10,831 nucleotides of DNA from positions 1 to 10,831 of the forward strand of contig JAHEKA010000043.1 in assembly GCA_024638585.1 (NCBI GenBank), read 5' to 3'. Of this stretch, positions 6,025 through 10,831 are shown piece after piece. The first letter of the stretch is position 1. Each line of letters begins with the position of its first letter. The translations under genes were made by a program, and so were the position numbers. This stretch comes from Rhodospirillales bacterium (lineage in GTDB: Bacteria > Pseudomonadota > Alphaproteobacteria > SMXQ01). The notes below the pieces were generated by a model. It did not search any database, was not told where the DNA came from, and saw only the letters and a program-made list of their open reading frames with translations.

Positions 6025-6711
6025 ATGCGCAAGATCATCCGCCATATTCTGGGACTGGAGTTCGTGGAATTGTCAGCGGAGGGGCCGATTCAGACCGCCC
6101 CCGGCGAGGCGGCCGAAGCTCTGTTTTCGGATTTCGCCCGGGCTCTGGACGGTTCGGGGCTTAACCTCGCCGACACCGTGCGCAGCCGCTTGTTCGGGCG
6201 CGACCGCGCCGCCCGAGATGCCGCCAGCGATGTCCGCCGGGACACGCTGAACGGCCCGGCCCGCGCCGCGACTTCCAGCTACATCGCACCGGCACTGTTT
6301 ACATCAGATGCCACCGTGGCAATGGACCTGATCGCGCTGAGACCGGCACCGGGCCTTGAGAAAACCATCCGTGAAAACGATCCGCCCCGTCTGCCCTGCC
6401 GCTACCTGACCCGGGGCCCGCTCATCGTGCTTTCCGGCCAAACCGCGGTACTGCCTACCCTGGACGACCAGCTGCGCACGAACATCCTGCCGAGGATCAC
6501 CGACTACCTGGCCGAGTGCGGGTGCGGATGGGATGAAGTGGTTCATACCTCCTGCTATCTGCACGCCAGCCAGAGCGCCGACGAACTGCGGTCTCTGCTT
6601 CTAGAAACAACGCATTGCTTGCCCCCGGAGCTCGCCATCCACTTCGTCGAAGGATATTCAGCCGAAGGCAAGCTCGTTGAAGTTGAGGTTACAGCACACC
6701 GGAAAACCTGA
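6025..6711 (+). CDS. Tandem RidA/YjgF-like protein
   Basis: A 228-residue cytoplasmic protein that reads as two RidA-like domains in one chain. Domain 1 (about 12-106) ends with PARAATSSYIAPALF...MDLIALRPA. Domain 2 (about 126-226) begins LTRGPLIVLSGQTAV and ends GKLVEVEVTAHR, the typical last strand of the family. RidA hydrolyses reactive enamines/imines released by PLP enzymes, using a conserved Arg. Domain 1 keeps an Arg in the right context (R80 in PAR). Domain 2 has ELAIHFVEG there, with no Arg. The ATG at 6025 has GAGGGGG eight bases upstream; a TTG at 5962 would add 21 residues without family similarity. A 51-aa ORF and then mscS follow directly. A role in metabolite damage control is inferred; the second domain may only support trimerisation or bind ligand. 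Confidence 0.75.
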   Translation: MRKIIRHILGLEFVELSAEGPIQTAPGEAAEALFSDFARALDGSGLNLADTVRSRLFGRDRAARDAASDVRRDTLNGPARAATSSYIAPALFTSDATVAMDLIALRPAPGLEKTIRENDPPRLPCRYLTRGPLIVLSGQTAVLPTLDDQLRTNILPRITDYLAECGCGWDEVVHTSCYLHASQSADELRSLLLETTHCLPPELAIHFVEGYSAEGKLVEVEVTAHRKT

Positions 6712-6713
6712 AG

Positions 6714-6869
6714 ATGCAACACCGCTTGCCACGGCACGGCGGCGATCGATTTCACCGTGTCGAATCATTTTGCCACCGGGCGATCGGCCTGTTTATTCTA
6801 GCCGTCGGTTTGATCACGGTTGGGGGCGGCGAACCCGTCGTAGCGACCGATACAGGGGGAACAAACTGA
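6714..6869 (+). CDS. Small ORF: 51-residue single-pass membrane or secreted protein
   Basis: This frame starts two bases after the RidA-like stop (TGA-AG-ATG) and ends one base before the mscS ATG, so it fills the gap almost exactly. The translation begins MQHRLPRHGGDRFHRVESFCHR (basic, 22 residues). A hydrophobic stretch AIGLFILAVGLITVGGG (23-39) follows, then a short polar tail EPVVATDTGGTN. This is the layout of a signal peptide or an inside-N single membrane helix. There is no strong ribosome site, so translation would depend on coupling to the upstream stop. No lipobox is present. I do not recognise a family. It could be a chance ORF in a 158-bp gap, or a remnant of a secreted protein. 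Confidence 0.4.
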   Translation: MQHRLPRHGGDRFHRVESFCHRAIGLFILAVGLITVGGGEPVVATDTGGTN

Positions 6870-6870
6870 C

Positions 6871-7695
6871 ATGGAATCGACTGCAAACGACGCCACCGCC
6901 GCAGTGATCGCGGCGATCAGCACCTACGGCCTGAACGTTATCGGCGCGATCATCATTCTGATCGTCGGCTACATCGCCGCTGGTTGGGCCGCGAAGATGA
7001 CGAGCTCCGCCCTATCGAAAAGCGAAAAGGTGGATGACACCATTCGCCATTTCGTTGCCAGCCTGGTCCGCTACGGCGTCATCATCTTCACCGTCCTCGC
7101 GGTGCTAAACCGGTTCGGCGTGGAAACCACAAGCTTCATTGCCGTTCTCGGTGCCGCGGGCCTCGCCATCGGTCTTGCCTTCCAGGGAACACTCAGCAAC
7201 ATTTCGGCGGGATTCATGTTGCTGCTGTTCCGACCGTTCCGTGTCGGTCAATTCATCGAAGCCGCCGGCCAGTCGGGCACGGTGGAATCGATCACCTTGT
7301 TCATCACCGAGCTGAACACGGCGGACAACGTCCACATCATCATTCCCAACAGCCAATTGTGGGGCGCGGCGGTCAAGAATTTCAGCCACAACGCGACCCG
7401 GAGGGTCGATATCAATGTCGGTATCGGTTATGGCGACGACATCGGCAAGGCGCTGCAAGTCCTGAAGGATCTGGTGTCGGCAGATAGCCGTGTCAACGCA
7501 GACCCGGCACCGATGGTCATCACCACGGGACTTGGCGACAGCTCGGTCGATCTGCAGATCAGGGTTTGGTGCGCGGCGTCCGATTATTGGCCGGTGAAGT
7601 TCGATCTGACCCGCCAGGTGAAAGAGAGCCTCGACGGAGCCGATATCGAAATTCCGTTCCCGCAAAGGGTGGTCCATATGGAGAAGTCGGACTGA
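6871..7695 (+). CDS. mscS: Small-conductance mechanosensitive channel, MscS family
   Basis: A 274-residue inner-membrane channel, close to the 286 residues of the E. coli protein. It opens under membrane tension and releases solutes during hypo-osmotic shock. Helices lie at about 21-41 (TM1), 62-82 (TM2) and 88-120 (TM3). TM3 holds the Gly/Ala-rich pore stretch AAGLAIGLAFQGTLSNISAGFMLL, followed by the family signature RPFRVGQFIE (121-130). The beta domain follows with VESITLFITELNTADN and IIIPNSQLW, then the alpha/beta C-terminal cage domain to the end. The ATG at 6871 has AGGGGG about 11 bases upstream. It lies one base after the small ORF. Family identity is clear. The symbol is assigned by family, because many bacteria carry several MscS paralogues. 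Confidence 0.9.
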   Translation: MESTANDATAAVIAAISTYGLNVIGAIIILIVGYIAAGWAAKMTSSALSKSEKVDDTIRHFVASLVRYGVIIFTVLAVLNRFGVETTSFIAVLGAAGLAIGLAFQGTLSNISAGFMLLLFRPFRVGQFIEAAGQSGTVESITLFITELNTADNVHIIIPNSQLWGAAVKNFSHNATRRVDINVGIGYGDDIGKALQVLKDLVSADSRVNADPAPMVITTGLGDSSVDLQIRVWCAASDYWPVKFDLTRQVKESLDGADIEIPFPQRVVHMEKSD

Positions 7696-7705
7696 GGCTA
7701 ATAAA

Positions 7706-7718
7706 GTCGGTCACCGAC
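7706..7718. repeat. Inverted repeat after mscS
   Basis: GTCGGT-C-ACCGAC is a perfect inverted repeat with 6-bp arms and one central base. It starts 11 bp after the mscS stop codon. No T-run follows on either strand, so an operator for the next gene is as likely as a terminator. Confidence 0.35.
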
Positions 7719-7728
7719 AGGAGAACAT

Positions 7729-7746
7729 CGGCCGGGCGCCCGGCCG
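7729..7746. promoter_or_regulatory. 18-bp perfect palindrome before the Pht5-like gene
   Basis: CGGCCGGGCGCCCGGCCG is fully self-complementary with no spacer. It ends three bases before the GGGAG ribosome site of the gene starting at 7762. As DNA it could bind a dimeric regulator. As RNA it would form a very stable hairpin with a 4-nt loop directly next to the ribosome site. A terminator is less likely because no T-run follows. Confidence 0.45.
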
Positions 7747-7761
7747 GGTGGGAGAATGCGG

Positions 7762-8742
7762 ATGGGTGAACTCAACCTCGACATGGCCATTAGCGATTAT
7801 GATCACGTCCGTGACTTCATCGACGGAAAGGTCAAGGCGCCCGGTATTGACGTCAATCACATCGACCTGCCCGTAGAGGATATTTTTTCCCGCTTCACGG
7901 AACACCGCGAATGGCACGTATCGGAAATGTCGCTCGCCAGGTTCGTCTCCCTAACATCTCAGGGAGACGATAACCTGACGGGCATTCCCGTGTTTCCCTC
8001 TCGCTTCTTTCGCCAGCACGCCATCTACGTCACGACGGACAGCCCGCTCACCTCCGCCGATCAGCTTGCCGGAAAGAAAGTGGGCATACCGGAATGGGTA
8101 CAAACCGCTATCGTCTATGTCAGGGCCTGGCTGATGCACGACATCGGCATCCCGCTGGGCGACATCCAATGGTTCCGAGCCGGAATCAATTCCCTCGCCA
8201 ACTGGAGCCAAGTTCGCGGCGTCATCCCTGAGGGCGTGTCTTATGAGGAAGTGACCGACCGGTCCTTGATGGACATGTTGCTGGCTGGCGACCTCGATGC
8301 GATCATTTGCGCCAATCCCCCGGACTTGTTTGAAGCGGGCGATCCCCGGATTCGACGGCTGATTGTCGATTTCCAACCGTTGGAAGAAGCCTATTGGGAG
8401 AAGAACCGCATCTTCCCCATGATGCACACCATCGCCATTCGCAAGGACATCTACGATGCCCATCCCTGGATCGGCCCCAGCCTGTTCTCCGCCTTCACCG
8501 AAGCCAAGAACCGTAGCTTGACCCGGGCGTTGGACGGCAACATCTGCCGTTTTCCCATCCCCTGGTGTTTCGTATACGCGGAAAAGGCCAGAGAAATGTT
8601 CGGCGCCGATTTCTGGCCCTATGGCGTCGAATCAAACCGACCGACCCTGGAAGCGTTCGTCCGTTTCTGCGACGAACAAGGTGTGACCCACCGTCCGGTC
8701 AGCGTCGACGAGCTTTACCCCGAAAACGTCCGCGCCTTGTAG
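7762..8742 (+). CDS. 4,5-dihydroxyphthalate decarboxylase (Pht5)-like protein
   Basis: A 326-residue protein with the periplasmic-binding-protein-like fold used by the Pht5 family. Family-typical blocks are LNLDMAISDYDHVRDFIDGKV (4-24), WHVSEMSLARFVSL (51-64), IPVFPSRFFRQHAIYV (75-90) and DQLAGKKVGIPEWVQTAIVYVRAWL (100-124). Pht5 decarboxylates 4,5-dihydroxyphthalate to protocatechuate, but most homologues have unknown substrates. There is no signal peptide, which argues for a cytoplasmic enzyme and against an ABC-transporter binding protein. ATG at 7756 is only one base from GGGAG; ATG at 7762 has seven-base spacing and is preferred. No phthalate oxygenase, transporter or protocatechuate gene lies in the window. 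It is 66 bp after mscS and convergent with pssA. The family is fairly secure; the reaction is not. Confidence 0.75.
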   Translation: MGELNLDMAISDYDHVRDFIDGKVKAPGIDVNHIDLPVEDIFSRFTEHREWHVSEMSLARFVSLTSQGDDNLTGIPVFPSRFFRQHAIYVTTDSPLTSADQLAGKKVGIPEWVQTAIVYVRAWLMHDIGIPLGDIQWFRAGINSLANWSQVRGVIPEGVSYEEVTDRSLMDMLLAGDLDAIICANPPDLFEAGDPRIRRLIVDFQPLEEAYWEKNRIFPMMHTIAIRKDIYDAHPWIGPSLFSAFTEAKNRSLTRALDGNICRFPIPWCFVYAEKAREMFGADFWPYGVESNRPTLEAFVRFCDEQGVTHRPVSVDELYPENVRAL

Positions 8743-8777
8743 GGATTGCGGACGGTCTCTCCGCCTTACCCCCCTCC
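8743..8777. terminator. Short convergent gap with a weak hairpin
   Basis: The Pht5-like and pssA genes converge across 35 bp. GCGGA (8748-8752) and TCCGC (8760-8764) can pair over a 7-nt loop, which could serve both directions. Neither strand has a T-run, so this is a weak call. Confidence 0.25.
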
Positions 8778-9656
8778 TCAATCGTTGTCATCCTGCGCGG
8801 TATCCGCGATCTCTTCGAACACCCGGCCGGTCACCTCATCGGCCTCGACATCATCGGTTTTCGAATCCGAACCGCCATCCGCCGCATCGCGCTGCAGACG
8901 CCGGTAGGCCCTCATCGAGAACGGGATCGACAACAGATAAACGAACAAGAAGACGGAAATCGTCAGCCATGTCGCCATGGCCAACAGCGCCGCGGTCAGC
9001 CCCACAAAAAGGAGGAAGGGCATGACCATCCTATGGGGAACCCGGACCTGTTTAAGGGCATAGGTGGGAATACGGCTGATCATGAGACAGGCAACGATCA
9101 CCATCACCGGAATAGTGATCGCCGGGTGCGCCAGAGTCTGGTTCTGAAAATTGAAACTGAGGATCATCGGCAGAAGCGCAAGCCCGCCCCCGGCCGGTGC
9201 CGGGACACCGGTGAAGAAATTGGAAGCCCAAGCTGGCATGTCGGAGACACCGAGCCGGGTATTGAAGCGGGCCAGGCGCAGAGCCGCGCAGACCGCGAAA
9301 ACCAGGGCCGTGATCCAGCCAATTTCCTGCGCGCTCTGCAGGGACCAGAGGAAGACGAGCAGTGCCGGCGCCACCCCGAAGCTCACGAAATCCGAAAGCG
9401 AGTCCAGTTCCGCGCCGAACTTGGTGGAGCCCCCAAGAAGCCGCGCGACCCGCCCGTCCAGGGCGTCGAGTACGGCGGCGATCAGGATAGCGATGACCGC
9501 GAATTTCCATTTCCCCTGGTAGGCGTACAGAATGGCCGTCAATCCGGCGCACAACGCCAACACCGTCAGGATATTGGGGATCAGACGATTGAAATGGAGC
9601 CCGCGCAGGCGGGCCCTGGTCTGCGAAGCCACACGCGGCCTGGGTCGTCGCGTCAT
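8778..9656 (-). CDS. pssA: CDP-diacylglycerol-serine O-phosphatidyltransferase
   Basis: A 292-residue inner-membrane enzyme that joins serine to CDP-diacylglycerol, giving phosphatidylserine and CMP. The CDP-alcohol phosphatidyltransferase signature DGx2ARx8Gx3Dx3D is complete: D67, G68, A71, R72, G81, D85, D89. The basic N terminus (MTRRPRPRVASQTRARLRG) precedes the first helix (about 26-46), and several further hydrophobic helices run to about residue 255. The C-terminal 35 residues are acidic and Asp-rich and probably cytoplasmic. The ATG overlaps the psd stop (ATGA), and GGAGG lies nine bases upstream inside psd. The gene is therefore translationally coupled to psd, and the pair forms the phosphatidylethanolamine branch. 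The multi-pass form and neighbour identify it as the type II enzyme, not the E. coli-type PssA. Confidence 0.93.
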   Translation of the reverse strand: MTRRPRPRVASQTRARLRGLHFNRLIPNILTVLALCAGLTAILYAYQGKWKFAVIAILIAAVLDALDGRVARLLGGSTKFGAELDSLSDFVSFGVAPALLVFLWSLQSAQEIGWITALVFAVCAALRLARFNTRLGVSDMPAWASNFFTGVPAPAGGGLALLPMILSFNFQNQTLAHPAITIPVMVIVACLMISRIPTYALKQVRVPHRMVMPFLLFVGLTAALLAMATWLTISVFLFVYLLSIPFSMRAYRRLQRDAADGGSDSKTDDVEADEVTGRVFEEIADTAQDDND

Positions 9657-10351
9657 CCCAATGATCCTCCATCGTCCCTCGTCTCATCGGCCCCATCCGG
9701 CATATTGCGCCCGGGGAGCTCGGCAATCACGGTTTCCCCCGCGATGACATGCTGTCCCGCAGTCACGCAGGCTTTCGCCCCTGGCGGCAGATAGATGTCG
9801 ACACGGCTGCCGAAGCGAATGATGCCGAAGCGGGCACCACGCCGCACGATCTGCCCGTCCTCAAGGGTGCTTCGAATCCGCCGCGCCACCAAGCCCGCAA
9901 TCTGCACAAAGGCGAGCCTTTCGCCGCCTTCCAACATCATCAAGGCGGATAGGCGCTCATTGTGTGCGCTCGCCTTGTCGAATGACGCATTGAAGAACCG
10001 TCCGGGCCGGTAATGGGTCCGAACGATCCGGCCATCGGCCGGGACCCTGTTGACGTGCACATTGAAGATATTCATGAAAATGCTGATTCGCGTCAGCGGC
10101 TTTGGATCCATCTCAAGTTCCTCCGGCGGCAGGGCTTCGACAAGTGGAAGGACCCGACCGTCGGCGGGCGCGAGGACCGCCCCGGTCCCATCCTGGGGTA
10201 CCCGGTCGGGGTCTCGGAAAAACCAGATGCACCACAGACTGAGCACGCTTCCCGCAATGCCCAGCGGCGGCCAGATGATCCACATCAGAACCGTCGCCAG
10301 GACAAACCCTGCGATGATCGGCCAGCCCTCTCGGTGAATGGGCAACTGCAT
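9653..10351 (-). CDS. psd: Phosphatidylserine decarboxylase proenzyme, short form
   Basis: A 232-residue proenzyme that decarboxylates phosphatidylserine to phosphatidylethanolamine. It cleaves itself between Gly181 and Ser182 in RFGSR; the serine becomes the pyruvoyl group of the alpha chain. Two N-terminal hydrophobic segments (about 11-28 and 30-45) anchor it in the membrane. Family blocks include WFFRDPDR (43-50), PADGRV (62-67), ISIFMNIFNVHVNRVPADG (89-107) and FNASFDKASAHNER (120-133). It belongs to the short form typical of alphaproteobacteria, which uses GS in place of LGST. The ATG at 10351 has only a weak ribosome site. It is the first gene of the psd-pssA operon, overlapping pssA by four bases, and is divergent from the partial gene at 10504. 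Confidence 0.95.
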   Translation of the reverse strand: MQLPIHREGWPIIAGFVLATVLMWIIWPPLGIAGSVLSLWCIWFFRDPDRVPQDGTGAVLAPADGRVLPLVEALPPEELEMDPKPLTRISIFMNIFNVHVNRVPADGRIVRTHYRPGRFFNASFDKASAHNERLSALMMLEGGERLAFVQIAGLVARRIRSTLEDGQIVRRGARFGIIRFGSRVDIYLPPGAKACVTAGQHVIAGETVIAELPGRNMPDGADETRDDGGSLG

Positions 10352-10503
10352 GCAGATCGATCCGTTACCGTGGAAAACGCGCGCGAGTCTACCCTATCGC
10401 AAACCCATTGCTAAGCCTGATGGGCACCCCGGCTTTGCACCCGACGATTAACCCCTAGTCAATGATTAAGACGTTTTAAATCGGCGTCTGCTAGATCAGA
10501 GGC
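10352..10503. other. Divergent intergenic region between psd and the partial gene
   Basis: This 152-bp gap separates psd (minus) from the ORF beginning at 10504 (plus). The part at about 10440-10485 is AT-rich (TTAACCC, TGATTAAG, TTTTAAAT) and probably carries promoters. No box pair stands out clearly, and there is no obvious hairpin or small ORF. Confidence 0.4.
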
Positions 10504-10831
10504 ATGCAGGCGAAGCAGGCATACGGATCCGACCCGGACGGTGGGAAAAAGATCGATCCGCAGGAGGGCCACCAAGCCCCAGGCGCGGGACTATTTGCGT
10601 CCGCCAATCCGCAGTTGTTCATCGAGGCCATCGCAGGGGCCGGCACGCGACCATCCCGATTCCTGTTTGCTTACGGAGAGTTGCCGGTCATCGGTGAACT
10701 GCACTCCCAGCCTGACAGTTCCGAACTCCGGCTTCTGGTCGTAGTTGGTCGGCTGCCCTACTCCGTCGAATCCCGCGATCAACGGGAGAAGATGCTCAAC
10801 ATCATCCGGGCCTTTCCAACGGAACTGGGCG
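10504..10831 (+). CDS. Partial hypothetical protein, runs off the right edge
   Basis: The frame opens at ATG 10504, after an in-frame TAG at 10492, and stays open for 109 codons to the end of the window. Third codon positions are mostly G or C, as in neighbouring genes. The translation starts MQAKQAYGSDPDGGKK, a polar leader. A more protein-like part follows: LFASANPQLFIEAIAGAGTRPSRFLFAYGELPVIGELHSQPDS, then ELRLLVVVGRLPYSVESRDQREKMLNIIRAF. An AGAGG stands only one base before the ATG, too close for a normal ribosome site, so the start may be further down (for example TTG in QLFIE) or poorly translated. I do not recognise the family. It is divergent from psd. Overlapping short frames on both strands (10541-10744 plus, 10591-10782 minus) are less convincing. 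Confidence 0.5.
   Translation, partial: MQAKQAYGSDPDGGKKIDPQEGHQAPGAGLFASANPQLFIEAIAGAGTRPSRFLFAYGELPVIGELHSQPDSSELRLLVVVGRLPYSVESRDQREKMLNIIRAFPTELG

Noticed and set aside
7762..8742. Calling the Pht5-like protein an ABC-transporter substrate-binding protein
   Set aside because: It has no signal peptide or lipobox, and no permease or ATPase gene is adjacent; the fold similarity alone is misleading.
8565..9794. 409-codon plus-strand open frame spanning the Pht5-like tail and pssA
   Set aside because: It crosses two well-supported genes and has a low-complexity Arg/Gln/Asp/Pro-rich translation.

Overview
The window looks like chromosomal DNA from a free-living alphaproteobacterium, possibly a Rhodospirillales-type lineage. 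The evidence is high GC with strongly GC-biased third codon positions, GTG starts with good Shine-Dalgarno sequences, and a compact psd-pssA operon encoding the short form of phosphatidylserine decarboxylase. The taxonomic guess is inference. I see no tRNA, rRNA, CRISPR array, insertion sequence or phage gene.

Layout. Positions 1-411 are non-coding, with several inverted repeats and one textbook intrinsic terminator that points to the minus strand. A five-helix DUF2189-type membrane protein (412-1212, +) converges on a three-gene minus-strand operon read from 4029 down to 1234. That operon encodes a heme-oxygenase-like (TenA/PqqC-like) probable metal oxidase, a short-chain dehydrogenase, and an M29/NicX-like metalloenzyme. 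A 15-bp perfect inverted repeat lies just upstream of its first gene. Next on the minus strand is an AAA+ ATPase with a GspE/MshE-type N-terminal domain (4241-5752), which has a structured leader. It is divergent from a plus-strand run: a tandem RidA-like protein (6025-6711), a 51-residue small membrane or secreted ORF (6714-6869), an MscS-type channel (6871-7695), and a Pht5-like protein of the 4,5-dihydroxyphthalate decarboxylase family (7762-8742). The gap before the last gene holds an 18-bp perfect palindrome and a second inverted repeat. This run converges on the psd-pssA operon (10351 down to 8778). A divergent, unrecognised gene starts at 10504 and leaves the window.

How the genes fit together. 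Psd and PssA carry out the last two steps of phosphatidylethanolamine synthesis. The HDO-SDR-M29 operon looks like a small catabolic or tailoring pathway: metal-dependent oxidation, NAD(P)-dependent alcohol/carbonyl chemistry, and hydrolysis or ring opening. The substrate cannot be read from sequence. The RidA-like and Pht5-like proteins also belong to families that act on small metabolites, but no sequence signal ties them to that operon. The least explained elements are the three-gene operon, the GspE-N/AAA+ ATPase, the uncatalogued 51-aa ORF, and the paired leader hairpins.
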